Shown: positions 9,128-19,304 of the stretch, in pieces
Position numbering within the stretch: the first letter of the stretch is position 1
Layout: each line of letters opens with the position of its first letter
NCBI RefSeq assembly: GCF_018343695.1
Contig: NZ_JAGYPJ010000002.1
Span: 561 to 64,560, forward strand
Reading direction: 5' to 3'
Length of the DNA stretch: 64,000 bases
DNA from: Lederbergia citrisecunda
GTDB lineage: Bacteria; Bacillota; Bacilli; Bacillales; Bacillaceae_C
Translations under genes and position numbers: made by a program
The notes under the pieces: generated by a model
Told to the model about the DNA's origin: nothing
Database searches by the model: none
The model's input: only the letters and a program-made list of their open reading frames with translations

Positions 9128-9858
9128 CCAAAAAACCCTCCAATCCAACCGTAAACCATTTCAAAAAGCCCAGCTTGTTTATTCATATAATTAAATTGTA
9201 CGAGCGTGACAATCGTATTCATCATCATATGGGAAATAATCGGAACGATAATTCTTTTTGTTCTTACATATAAAAAGGCAAATGTGAATCCCATAGCAGT
9301 GTATAAAATAATATGCATTGGATCAAAATGGGCAAGTGAGAATATTAAAGAACTTAATAATGCTGCCACCCAAAATGGAAAACGATTGTATAAAAGACCA
9401 AAAATGACTTTTCTAAAGACGATTTCTTCTAAAATTGGACCAATAATGGAACTAGCTAACACCACTAATGGAAATAATTTGATTAGGTTCATAATGTTCT
9501 CGGTATTTTCGGAACCAGGCTTAATTCCAATAGCTGTTTCGATCAAGACTGCAATCATTTGCGCTACGAAGGCAAGAAAAATTCCACCGATTGCCCAAAG
9601 GATAGAGCCTTTTACTGACATTGGGTCTACCTTTTCTACCCTCGTTTGTGGTTCTGCCTTTTTTAAAATAAGAAGAACAATGATTAATCCTACTACAAAG
9701 CTAAATACAACCCACATGCCTGTTGCTAATACTTTCATTGTAGCTGTATCAACATGGAACAATAATACTCCAGCAAACATTAACAAAGGCACTCCTATAA
9801 ATGTAGAAAGTTGCATAGCAATATAAGTGATCAATATATATAGATATTTTTTTTCCAT
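9124..9858 (-). CDS. ydiL: CPBP family intramembrane glutamic endopeptidase (YdiL-like)
   Basis: A 244-residue polytopic membrane protein of the CPBP (CAAX protease and bacteriocin-processing, Abi) family. The catalytic EExxR motif appears as EEIVFRK and the second motif as FSLAHFDPMH, giving the expected Glu/Glu/His set. Such enzymes cleave within membranes; in bacteria some confer bacteriocin self-immunity, but the substrate here is unknown. A TTG at 9876 begins the longest frame, while the ATG at 9858 has AAGGGA as SD and is preferred. It is cotranscribed with ydiK and diverges from groES. Confidence 0.88.
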   Translation of the reverse strand: MEKKYLYILITYIAMQLSTFIGVPLLMFAGVLLFHVDTATMKVLATGMWVVFSFVVGLIIVLLILKKAEPQTRVEKVDPMSVKGSILWAIGGIFLAFVAQMIAVLIETAIGIKPGSENTENIMNLIKLFPLVVLASSIIGPILEEIVFRKVIFGLLYNRFPFWVAALLSSLIFSLAHFDPMHIILYTAMGFTFAFLYVRTKRIIVPIISHMMMNTIVTLVQFNYMNKQAGLFEMVYGWIGGFFG

Positions 9859-9995
9859 GGACTGAAATCCCTTCAATCAAATTAAAAGCACAACCTTCAT
9901 TTTACTAATAATCTTCCAACGCTTCAAATAGGAAAGCTTTTAAAAATTTGTAGATGTTTGGAGAAAAAGTTTTTTAAATAAAAGCTTCTTCAGAC

Positions 9996-10024
9996 TTGCA
10001 AATCAAAATGGAATTTATTATCAT
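9996..10024 (+). promoter_or_regulatory. sigma-A promoter of groES-groEL
   Basis: TTGCAA at 9996-10001, a 17-base spacer and TATCAT at 10019-10024. The predicted start of transcription is next to the CIRCE element. Confidence 0.75.
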
Positions 10025-10034
10025 AATAACTGTG

Positions 10035-10061
10035 TTAGCACTCGATGAGTTAGAGTGCTAA
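10035..10061 (+). promoter_or_regulatory. CIRCE element, HrcA operator
   Basis: A perfect TTAGCACTC - nine bases - GAGTGCTAA inverted repeat. HrcA binds this site and represses groE until heat shock. It lies just downstream of the -10 box, in the groES leader. Confidence 0.98.
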
Positions 10062-10102
10062 TAGATAAAAAAATACATATTCATTTAAGGAGGTTGTTTC
10101 AC

Positions 10103-10390
10103 TTGTTAAAACCATTGGGTGATCGCGTAATTATTGAGCTAGTAGAATCGGAAGAAAAAACAGCTAGTGGTATTGTCCTTCCGGATACAGCAAAGGAAAA
10201 ACCGCAGGAAGGTAAAGTAGTTGCGGTAGGTACAGGCCGTGTTCTTGAAAGCGGTGAGCGTGTAGCTCTAGAAGTATCTGAAGGAGATACTATCATCTTC
10301 TCAAAATACGCTGGAACAGAAGTGAAATACCAAGGTACTGAATATTTGATTCTACGTGAATCAGACATTTTAGCTGTTGTCGGAAAGTAA
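10103..10390 (+). CDS. groES: GroES, co-chaperonin
   Basis: A 95-residue lid of the GroEL folding chamber. The sequence [11 protein letters not shown], the mobile loop [11 protein letters not shown] and [10 protein letters not shown] are almost identical to the Bacillus protein. The start is TTG at 10103, ten bases after a perfect AAGGAGG. The frame runs on upstream to an ATG at 10055, but that ATG overlaps the CIRCE element and would add residues unknown in the family. Confidence 0.97.
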   Translation: MLKPLGDRVIIELVESEEKTASGIVLPDTAKEKPQEGKVVAVGTGRVLESGERVALEVSEGDTIIFSKYAGTEVKYQGTEYLILRESDILAVVGK

Positions 10391-10423
10391 GTCTGATTCT
10401 TATTTTTAATTATAAACGTATGA

Positions 10424-12067
<1,644 letters not shown>

Positions 12068-12154
12068 TAATGGTGTAAAATCCTTGTTATATAAAGGTTT
12101 TTCGATACAATAGTAGAGTTCAATATCGTGAGAAGTATCCGATAATTAAAAATA

Positions 12155-12196
12155 AAAAAGCTCCCAAAAAGTTAATAATTTTTTGGGAGCTTTTTT
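12155..12196 (+). terminator. groEL terminator
   Basis: A stem of more than twelve pairs, AAAAGCTCCCAAAAA / TTTTTTGGGAGCTTTT, followed by T residues. Confidence 0.92.
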
Positions 12197-12388
12197 ATTC
12201 GAATAATACCTTTCTATATTAGATATCTTTACGTTTAAACTTCACATTAAGGACTTTAGTTAGTCCACGCTTAAAGTCCTTAAGCAATTCCTCTTAAGTA
12301 AAAATTTACTTTTCCAAGAAGGTTAAACCCCACCCAATGTCAAATATATATATTTTGGTTATCACTAGGAACATTGGGGGAAACAAAC

Positions 12389-13390
12389 TTGGAACATTCA
12401 GTACAAAAACAATTTACTTCTGAAATCATGAATAAAATCTTGAGTACCTATCATTTAGACACTAATTTTAAAAAGCTCGGTGATTTTGAGAATTATGCTT
12501 TTGAAGTTTATCATGAGGGAGAAGCGAAAATATTAAGAGTTACGCATAGTTCACATCGTACGCAAAAGGAATTAGAATCGGAGTTGGATTGGATTCAATA
12601 TTTGCATGGTTGTGGAATCAGTATTCCAGCGGTGTTTCTATCTCCGAACGGGAATACAGTGGAGGCATTTCAGGCAGAGGATTCCATTTTCTATGCTTCT
12701 TTGTTTGAAAAAGCACCGGGAAATCCTGTGAAGCTAGTTGATTTTGATGAGAAGCTTTTCCGTATTTGGGGAAAAGTGATTGGAAAAATGCATCATTTTA
12801 CAAAAAACTATCAACCAGGAGAGAACATCCAACCACGTTATCAATGGGATGAAAACGATTTATTGCGTTTAGATTATTACTATCCTGAGTCTGACCAGGA
12901 AGCCTTGAAAGCAGCTCGTAATGTCGTGGTAGAAATCGTGAAATTGCCAAAAACGAGAGATTCTTATGGACTTATCCATACAGATATCCATGCTGGAAAC
13001 TTTTTCTATGATGGGGATTCGATCCATATTTTCGATTTTGATGATGCAAGCTATCACTTTTTTGCGTCGGATATTGCCATTCCGCTTTATTATTCTCTCA
13101 TTAGTAAGCATTTATATGGAACGAGAGAGGAGCGCAATGAATTTGCAAGAGAGTTCATGCAAGCTTTTCTGGAAGGATATCGTGAGGAAAATGAGCTTTC
13201 ACAAGAATGTATCGAAACGATTCCATTGTTTTTGAAGCTAAGGGATGTTGATTTATATTCTGTTTTTAGTAAAAAAGTGCCGGCTGAGGAACGAACAAAA
13301 CGAACTCAGCATTGGATTGCTGAAATCAAGGAACGTATTGAAAAAAATGTGGCAATTGTGGATCTTGATTGGATTAGTAACCTGATATAA
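12389..13390 (+). CDS. phosphotransferase of the APH/RdoA kinase superfamily
   Basis: A 333-residue kinase-like protein. The catalytic loop HTDIHAGNFFYD (Brenner-type HxDxxxxN) and the following DFDDASYH (DFD metal motif) are both intact, and the N-lobe shows KILRVTHSSH with a likely ATP-binding Lys or Arg. It resembles Firmicutes aminoglycoside-phosphotransferase-family proteins related to RdoA and homoserine kinase II. The substrate is unknown; a small alcohol or a protein is possible. Two TTG starts compete: 12389 has GGGGGAA six bases upstream and is preferred, and 12374 has only AGGA. It stands alone with its own terminator. Confidence 0.82.
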   Translation: MEHSVQKQFTSEIMNKILSTYHLDTNFKKLGDFENYAFEVYHEGEAKILRVTHSSHRTQKELESELDWIQYLHGCGISIPAVFLSPNGNTVEAFQAEDSIFYASLFEKAPGNPVKLVDFDEKLFRIWGKVIGKMHHFTKNYQPGENIQPRYQWDENDLLRLDYYYPESDQEALKAARNVVVEIVKLPKTRDSYGLIHTDIHAGNFFYDGDSIHIFDFDDASYHFFASDIAIPLYYSLISKHLYGTREERNEFAREFMQAFLEGYREENELSQECIETIPLFLKLRDVDLYSVFSKKVPAEERTKRTQHWIAEIKERIEKNVAIVDLDWISNLI

Positions 13391-13445
13391 GATCACCAAG
13401 TCGACACGGTTGTACAACCGGCCTAAGAAATATCATATTATAATA

Positions 13446-13485
13446 AAACTCTACTTTTTCATGATAAAAAGAAGAGTTTTTTTTG
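13446..13485 (+). terminator. terminator of the phosphotransferase gene
   Basis: The stem AAAACTCTACTTTTT / AAAAAGAAGAGTTTT with a small loop and a run of T. Confidence 0.85.
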
Positions 13486-13505
13486 CTTTATGATTATTTG
13501 AAATA

Positions 13506-14207
13506 CTAATCGAAGGAATCTTTTAGTTTATAAAACATATTCTTTTGCTTTGTTCCAGCTCTCATAATATAAAATAAATGTGTTAGAATGAGGCAGTTCA
13601 TTTTCCCGACATAAATATCCCATTCTTTTACGGTGGTAAAGTAAAAGCGGTGCTTTATAGCTATTTCTTTAAGCGATTCTTTAGTGTACTTGTTCCTAGG
13701 TTTTATACTGTCTTGTCCAAATATGAATATCTTAGACTTTTGCCAAGTACCAAAATAACTAGCAAACGTTCCCGCCCAGGGGAAAGAGTTTTTCTCTGCA
13801 TGAGCATTCCACTCTTTAGCAATCTCTTTCAACTCTTCAAGTGTATATTGTGCCTTCACTTTTATATTAGTTTGAGTAGGAGGGGCATCCTTACCGAAAA
13901 TATGGAACTTAGCATCTTCCCACGGTCCAAAGTGGTGGTTGTATGTATTGCTTGCTGGATAACGGTATTTATTCACATATGTATTCCATGTCATGGCGGT
14001 GGTGAAATATTCTCGGTTTTCGTTAGCTATTTGAATTAGTCGTCTCTCAATAAATAGTTTTACCTCATCTTCTGTTAGATTGAAAATTTCCATAATCGCG
14101 TTTAGTCGTGTGTGCGTATGTATTAAAATCTGATATATTTCCGCTAATCTATCTGGACAAAGCAATTGAAGATGGCGTCTTGCTAGGAGTAGGAGCCGGG
14201 GAATCAT
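13506..14207 (-). pseudogene. HNH-repeat (homing-endonuclease-associated) protein, frameshifted
   Basis: The frame encodes two clear copies of a roughly 60-residue repeat: a short helix, W-x-x-Y/H, an Arg/Lys-rich turn, P-x-x-x-TY/TF, then YFGTWQKSKIFIFG or HFGPWEDAKFHIFG. This is the pattern of the HNH_repeat DNA-binding module found in homing-endonuclease-like proteins. A third copy starts (KEWDIYVGKMN) but then leaves the pattern. One base shift near 13593-13596 restores PHSNTF, YYESWNKAKEYVL and a stop at 13528. The third repeat is therefore broken by a one-base loss. No SD is found for the ATG at 14207 or for 14093 (MEIFNLTEDE), and a Ser/Pro-rich stretch continues upstream in another frame, so the 5' end is probably damaged too. 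Confidence 0.6.
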
Positions 14208-14253
14208 ACGATGACGAAGATTGAGAGCATGATGCTTTTTTACTAAATTTATA

Positions 14254-14262
14254 TGTTATAAT
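14254..14262 (+). promoter_or_regulatory. extended -10 promoter
   Basis: TGTTATAAT gives an extended -10 (TGn plus TATAAT) 36 bases before the Ltp-repeat gene. No good -35 is visible, which extended -10 promoters tolerate. Confidence 0.55.
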
Positions 14263-14297
14263 TGTACAGAATACGACATAAAGGGGACAACTTAGAA

Positions 14298-14972
14298 ATG
14301 ACAACACAGGAAAAACAAAAAAAGCCGAAAAAACCGTTCTATAAAAGATGGTGGGTATGGGTAATTGCTATCATTGTTATTGTGAAGATTGCTTCTGGTG
14401 GAGATGATACTAGTAAGGATGTTCAAAAAGAAAGCAAACCAGCAACTACCCAGCCGGCGAAAGAAACGCAAAAAGAGGAACCGAAAAAAGAAGATACGAA
14501 GGCAGAGGATGACGTTCCTAATGAATATAAGTCTGCTTTGAAAAAAGCTGAATCGTACGCAAAAACAATGAACATGTCTAAAAGTGCTATTTTTGAACAA
14601 TTAACTTCAGAATATGGCGAAAAGTTTTCTACAGAAGCATCCGAGTATGCAATGAGCAAACTCGAATATGACTGGAAAGCCAACGCTTTGAAAAAGGCTG
14701 AATCCTATTCAAATACTATGTACATGTCAAAACAAGGAATCTATGAACAACTTATTTCTGAACATGGCGAAAAATTTACTGAAGACGAAGCACAGTACGC
14801 AATTGACAATCTGGAAGCTGATTTTAATGAAAATGCCTTGGCAAAAGCAAAAAGTTATCAGGAATCAATGAGTATGTCACCTGAAGCGATAAGAGACCAA
14901 TTAATTTCTGAGCACGGTGAAAAATTTACACAAGAAGAAGCCGATTACGCTATTGAGCATTTAGATAAATAA
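14298..14972 (+). CDS. membrane-anchored protein with three Ltp-type repeats
   Basis: A 224-residue protein with a short cytoplasmic N-terminus (KKPKKPFYKR), one membrane helix (VWVIAIIVIVKIA, about 22-36), a Lys/Glu/Pro-rich linker, then three tandem copies of about 48 residues. Each reads ALKKAESY-x-x-x-M-x-MSK-x-x-I-x-x-QL-x-SE-x-GEKFT-x-x-EA-x-YAI-x-x-L. This is the Lipoprotein_Ltp (host cell surface-exposed lipoprotein) repeat. The founding member, Ltp of Streptococcus thermophilus phage TP-J34, blocks DNA injection by other phages. Here the anchor is a helix, not a lipobox. The SD AAAGGGGA is about 8 bases before the ATG. The setting (integrase relics, HNH-repeat gene) fits a phage-derived exclusion gene. 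Function is inferred from the family only. Confidence 0.82.
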   Translation: MTTQEKQKKPKKPFYKRWWVWVIAIIVIVKIASGGDDTSKDVQKESKPATTQPAKETQKEEPKKEDTKAEDDVPNEYKSALKKAESYAKTMNMSKSAIFEQLTSEYGEKFSTEASEYAMSKLEYDWKANALKKAESYSNTMYMSKQGIYEQLISEHGEKFTEDEAQYAIDNLEADFNENALAKAKSYQESMSMSPEAIRDQLISEHGEKFTQEEADYAIEHLDK

Positions 14973-14986
14973 AAAACGCAAAACAC

Positions 14987-15022
14987 GCCCTCACCTTTTC
15001 TTTGGTTGAGGGCTTTAAAATT
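14987..15022 (+). terminator. terminator of the Ltp-repeat gene
   Basis: The stem GCCCTCACC / GGTTGAGGGC followed by TTTAAAATT. Confidence 0.75.
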
Positions 15023-15491
15023 AGTTTTTATGCCGTGATCAATATCAATATTAATATTATTGTTAGCGAAAGGAGCCGAAAGCCTTGTTTGTTGGCAGCA
15101 TTCGAAGCCAAAAGAATTGAATCACACTTATTCCTTCCTATCCGTGTAAATACGAGTAAATAATAAAGACAACAATTATCTTTCTTCATACATTCGATCC
15201 TCTGTATGGGTAAGTAATTCAATGAATACTATTCAAACGTACCACTTTTTCAACCTCTTGGGATTAATTCAAAATCTTATATTTCCTTTTTTTATCATTA
15301 AATATCGGTGATAAACACTACTTGAAATAGGTAGAGTTGGCATTAAGGATAGAGAAATGAGGCTTTTATGTGTGTGTTTTTGAATGTATGTAAGATTATT
15401 AAATGGCATGATGTAATAATTGCCTCTAGCCCTTGATATGACTGGGTTTGTGAGTAAGATGAGAGTGGTTTCCTAACATTGAGGGTTTTAA
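15023..15491. other. non-coding stretch before the integrase relic
   Basis: Nothing with an SD or a family signature was found. Its right part (from about 15343) is read through in frame by the integrase relic on the minus strand, but that translation has no integrase features. Confidence 0.4.
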
Positions 15492-15800
15492 CAAGGCTTC
15501 TCATAAGTTCACTGAACTTTTGGGAGGCTTCTTTTTTTATTTCTTGCGTAGATGTACACATTTTTCGTAATCTGATCATCAGTATGACCAAGCCTGTCCA
15601 TGATTTGTTCGAGTGAGACAACGGCTTCTACTAAGAGAGAGGTAGGGGTATGTTTCAAAGAGTGTGGTGTTAAGTCTGTATTTAGTTTAGCGATAGTAAG
15701 TAGTCTCTTCTTTCGGTTTTCGGCGAGTCTAACATATACATTTCTGTATTATTAATAGGATTGTAATACTTCTTGGTTATAATTTGATTTAAGTTTGAAA
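15492..15800 (-). pseudogene. tyrosine recombinase (phage integrase) C-terminal relic, copy 1
   Basis: Reading the minus strand in pieces gives integrase fragments in correct order. First comes YNPINNTEMYMLDSPKT, the central segment before the catalytic Lys/Arg region. Then comes LTPHSLKHTPTSLL (box II HxxR with the Arg as Lys), then EQIMDRLGHTDDQITKNVYIY with the GH motif and the nucleophile Tyr. After a frameshift comes the tail KKEASQKFSELMRSL. A deletion joins the first two parts and the frame changes before the tail, so no active protein can be made. Its 3' end carries the hairpin seen in the two other relics. Confidence 0.72.
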
Positions 15801-15863
15801 TTAGGAGCGTAGAACTACGGGGGTGAAGCGGAATAGGATAGCAGGAGATTATTTTACTGAACA

Positions 15864-15900
15864 AAAAGAGCAGATCACTCATGAGTGACTGCTCTTTTGC
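15864..15900 (+). terminator. strong hairpin, probable terminator
   Basis: AAAAGAGCAG and CTGCTCTTTT enclose the inner pair CACTC/GAGTG. T-richness on the right and A-richness on the left allow termination in either direction. It lies just beyond the integrase relic, with no intact gene reading into it from the left. Confidence 0.6.
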
Positions 15901-16035
15901 TTGTTTTGGCATTAATGGCTTTATGAGTTTGGGAGCATACCAATGTTACGTGATATTAGTACACTGTCACAACTTTAGAAGGAGAACCAAGCACATTAAT
16001 TAATGTTAATCATGAAAAAAGGTATTGCTTAGAAA

Positions 16036-17496
16036 TTAGGTTAACATACCTAGTCGGAACCCAGATGACACAACTTGGGTACGATTTTTAGCTTTAAACT
16101 TTAACATAAGACTACTTATGTAGTCTCTAATTGTATGCTCGCTTAGATGGAGGAGTTCTCCCATTTTCTTATTATCGTATCCTTCTGCTAGGAGAGTTAA
16201 TACACTTAATTCGCGATCAGTTAATTCGATAGTATTACTTGGTGAAACATTTTGATTGAAATTCTTTAGGAATAATCCTATTCTGTTGCAAACTTCCTCT
16301 ATAAGTTGTAAATCCTCTTTCGTACAGTCAAACTCTTTGCCTACCTGATCTAAAGTCATCCAACCGAGAACCTCTTCGTAATGACATATTGGAGCAACAA
16401 TTAATGAAGATAGATTGAATAACTCTATTGTCTCATTTTTTACAGTATGTAAGGGGTTCTTAATAAATACTGGCTTCCTAGTAATTAGCATGGTATGAAA
16501 CAGCTGATTCGGATATACGTATCCTTGTGTTTTTTGAACCTTTGATAATTCTTCACCAATAACACCTTTAAACTCATTTGACCAAGGGATATATGCATAG
16601 AAAACACATCTTTTAAAGTTAAGCAGCTCTTCGCATCCCTTTATTATTTTTATAAAGTCATTTCTTCCAGAGCAGCTTATGAGAACTTTACTGAATTCAT
16701 CTAGAACTTTAAGTTTATTTAGTAACGTTTTTTCATCTTGTGCATTATTACTAGCGAAAACATTAAAACGAAACAGATAATTACTGATTGTTTCTTCTTG
16801 TTCCTTTTCTAATGTTGTTTTCGGGTATAGATATATGCTAGTTTTGCCAAATTTCAAGGTTAGTGACTGCCCTGATAACTCAATTATATGATTCTTGTTT
16901 GTATCGACAATCGGATGAAAAGGAATTCTTCGGACTGTTTCTTCTTCTGATCTTCCCCAACCAAATATGACCGGGTTATTTATGTGATACCGTACGAGAT
17001 AAATTTGTTGAATTGGAAATAACTCCAAATATGAAAGTAATAAGCTTTGTGAAGAATGGGAATGAAACTCTTCTTTATCTGTATTCTTCCAATTAGAAAA
17101 TAGGTTGGAAATTTTTGAAGCAATATTAGGTAAGTACAACATATAGGAATAAGCCTTTACGTCTTTTGAATTTTTTAAAAAAATGGCAAAAGCCTTTTCT
17201 AGAATAAGGTAGAAGCGATGTAAATAATGATAATTCAAAATCATTGAATACGTTTGTATCCAAGTATTTAAAACAGTGTCTAAGTCGGTTTGATCCTTAG
17301 CTTCATTTGGTTCAGTTAAAATTTGCAAAAATGAACTTACGAGAAACTCAATAATAGACTGCTCTTCTTTGGATAGATTTGATTCTAATCTTATTTGCAG
17401 ATTAATGTTCATTTGAAGTTGGGATTTATTTGTTTTTAGAAAGAATTTAAATTCCTCAAATGATAGATCGTTATGGGGAAATAAATCGGGTCTCAT
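16036..17496 (-). CDS. LuxR-family transcriptional regulator with GAF-like domain
   Basis: A 486-residue regulator. The C-terminus (about 425-486) is a LuxR helix-turn-helix: ELTDRELSVLTLLAEGYDNKKMGELLHLSEHTIRDYISSLMLKFKAKNRTQVV (read in parts). Before it, residues about 255-405 resemble a GAF sensory domain (SSLIVAPICHYEEVLGWMTL). The N-terminal 240 residues are helical and unrecognised. SD AAGGAGAT lies upstream of the ATG. It diverges from an MFS transporter and an SDR gene, so it probably senses a small molecule and controls that pair. The ligand is unknown. Confidence 0.82.
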   Translation of the reverse strand: MRPDLFPHNDLSFEEFKFFLKTNKSQLQMNINLQIRLESNLSKEEQSIIEFLVSSFLQILTEPNEAKDQTDLDTVLNTWIQTYSMILNYHYLHRFYLILEKAFAIFLKNSKDVKAYSYMLYLPNIASKISNLFSNWKNTDKEEFHSHSSQSLLLSYLELFPIQQIYLVRYHINNPVIFGWGRSEEETVRRIPFHPIVDTNKNHIIELSGQSLTLKFGKTSIYLYPKTTLEKEQEETISNYLFRFNVFASNNAQDEKTLLNKLKVLDEFSKVLISCSGRNDFIKIIKGCEELLNFKRCVFYAYIPWSNEFKGVIGEELSKVQKTQGYVYPNQLFHTMLITRKPVFIKNPLHTVKNETIELFNLSSLIVAPICHYEEVLGWMTLDQVGKEFDCTKEDLQLIEEVCNRIGLFLKNFNQNVSPSNTIELTDRELSVLTLLAEGYDNKKMGELLHLSEHTIRDYISSLMLKFKAKNRTQVVSSGFRLGMLT

Positions 17497-17957
17497 TTAT
17501 TAAAGTATCTCCTTGATCAATAATTACCTATATATTGAGGGTGTGAAATAGGAATTAACCATCAATATTTAGGATAGTTTTAGCTGGCAGTGAAATTGTA
17601 AAATAACAAATGTGAACAATATATGACAGCTTTCAAAAATTGGAATCACTCTTGAGTAAAGTTTCATCATTTATAGAACTTGTGCCTAGTGGTTCTAGCA
17701 TAAAATTCCCCGTTTTTATATGGAAAATATCACGTTATCCAGCGGGTAAGTGAGATGAACAATGTCTATTATACGGCAACAGCGCTTTGGTATGTAAATA
17801 TTATGCAATGGAACACAATCAAAGTATTGAAAGCGTTAATCATACGCCCTTAATGGGAGAAATTGGAGTGAATCCATATTCTAATTGAAAGATTTGTTAC
17901 TATTATTCCCACTATAAGATGATTTACTTCATTAATAAAGATTAAAGGGGTATGGGT
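17497..17957. other. divergent intergenic region, regulator / MFS-SDR
   Basis: A gene-free control region of 460 bases. Apart from the cre-like site described separately, no clean inverted repeat or well-spaced promoter pair could be assigned. It should contain the operators of the LuxR-type protein. Confidence 0.4.
17828..17842 (+). promoter_or_regulatory. cre-like CcpA site
   Basis: TGAAAGCGTTAATCA matches the catabolite-responsive element except near its right end. It lies about 115 bases before the MFS start, where CcpA could act on a carbon-source transporter. A single near-match, hence low confidence. Confidence 0.35.
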
Positions 17958-19256
17958 ATGGAAAAATCATTACCGATGAGTAAGAATTCATTAGAATCGA
18001 GTAGGAAATACAACTGGGTTCTTTGGGGAATCATTACTTTTTTGTTTTTTGGGAATTTAATTAATTTCTCTGAAAAAAATATTGTCGGCTATTCAGCGGA
18101 GTTAATTATGAAAGATTTTGGTTTGAATTCTGGCCAATGGGGATTGGTGGGAAGTGCTTATTATTGGATATTTCCAATTGCCGGGATTATCGGAGCTGCA
18201 TTTTCTGATCGTTTTGGAACGAAAAAAATCCTTTCAATTCTCATGCTATCGTGGGGAGTTATACAATTTGGGGCTCTAGCGATTAATGGGTTTAGTGCGC
18301 TGATTCTATATAGAGTCCTATTAGGAATCTTTCAAGGCCCATTTGGTCCAGTTGCACTAAGTCATATAAATAAGTGGTTCCCCGCTGAAAAGCGCGGAGT
18401 CGCAAGCTCTTTATTTACTTTAGGAGCCACAGCAGGAGGATTAGTTTTAGCGCCTGTAATTGTTGGACTTACAACATTTGGCTGGAAAGTTGCTTTTGCC
18501 ATATTTGGAGGAGTAAGTGTAATTTGGTTTCTCCTATTTATGTTTACTACAAAAGAAAGCCCGTCCAGTATAGAGCAAAAGGCAGCAACAAAAAATATGG
18601 TTGAAAATAGTATTCAAAAGAAAAGTGGTAAAGAAGTAGTAAAGATAATTTTTTCACCAACTTCTATTTTCACTTTATTTCTGGCCTTCTCTTCTTTTAT
18701 TTTTGTCGTATGGACGGCAATTTGGATGCCGAACTATTTAACTAAAGTGACAGGTCTAACTTCTAGTCAGATGGGGGTAGCTGTATCAATAGTTGGAATA
18801 AGTTCCGCTACAATAATTTTTCTAGTGTCGATGGTATCTGATAAAGTGCTAGCAAAAACTAAAAGTTGGCGTTTATCCCGTGTAGTAGTAACTGGCGTAT
18901 CAGCTGTTATGGGCAGTCTGTTGCTTGCTTCAGTAGTGTTTATACCAAATCCTATTTGGAATGTCATTGCATTTGGTGTGGCATATGGGTTAACGGGTTC
19001 AAACTTTGCGATTGCTCCACAAATCATGATGACGCTAGTACCGGAGCGAAGTGGGCTTATGGCAAGTATTTTAATGTCATTTCAAAATGTAGGTGGAATG
19101 ATAGCTCCTGTAGCCACTGGATTTCTCATTGGTTTATCAAAAGATAATATCATTCAAGGATATAATAATTCTATTTTAATAGTGTCAGGTGCAATTTTAT
19201 TATTTTCATTATTATTTTTGTTGTTTGTTAATCCGAATTTAAAAAAGCAGGCTTAA
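17958..19256 (+). CDS. MFS transporter, anion:cation symporter type
   Basis: A 432-residue carrier with twelve hydrophobic segments. Features are the N-terminal NFSEKNIVGYSAELIMKDFGL, the loop 2-3 motif DRFGTKKI, and the segment RVLLGIFQGPFGPVALSHINKWFP followed by EKRGVASSLF, as in ACS-family members that carry hexuronates, phthalates or other organic acids. AAGGGG lies one base before an ATG at 17952 and seven before 17958, so the latter is chosen. It precedes an SDR dehydrogenase by 48 bases, suggesting an uptake-and-oxidation pair under the divergent LuxR-type regulator. Confidence 0.85.
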   Translation: MEKSLPMSKNSLESSRKYNWVLWGIITFLFFGNLINFSEKNIVGYSAELIMKDFGLNSGQWGLVGSAYYWIFPIAGIIGAAFSDRFGTKKILSILMLSWGVIQFGALAINGFSALILYRVLLGIFQGPFGPVALSHINKWFPAEKRGVASSLFTLGATAGGLVLAPVIVGLTTFGWKVAFAIFGGVSVIWFLLFMFTTKESPSSIEQKAATKNMVENSIQKKSGKEVVKIIFSPTSIFTLFLAFSSFIFVVWTAIWMPNYLTKVTGLTSSQMGVAVSIVGISSATIIFLVSMVSDKVLAKTKSWRLSRVVVTGVSAVMGSLLLASVVFIPNPIWNVIAFGVAYGLTGSNFAIAPQIMMTLVPERSGLMASILMSFQNVGGMIAPVATGFLIGLSKDNIIQGYNNSILIVSGAILLFSLLFLLFVNPNLKKQA

Positions 19257-19304
19257 TTCTATTTTATGATATAGACATCTAATTAAACAAAGGGAGAGTT
19301 TATT

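Noticed and set aside
9206-9826. 206-residue plus-strand ORF
   Set aside because: Antisense shadow of the CPBP protease gene, which has both catalytic motifs.
10055-10102. Sixteen-residue N-terminal extension of GroES
   Set aside because: It overlaps the CIRCE operator; the TTG at 10103 has a perfect SD and gives the family length.
15343-15621. 92-residue minus-strand ORF as a real gene
   Set aside because: It is one frame of the broken integrase plus unrelated downstream sequence; no SD.
15682-15912. 76-residue minus-strand ORF
   Set aside because: Its C-terminal part is the central integrase fragment; the start lies in a hairpin and has no SD.
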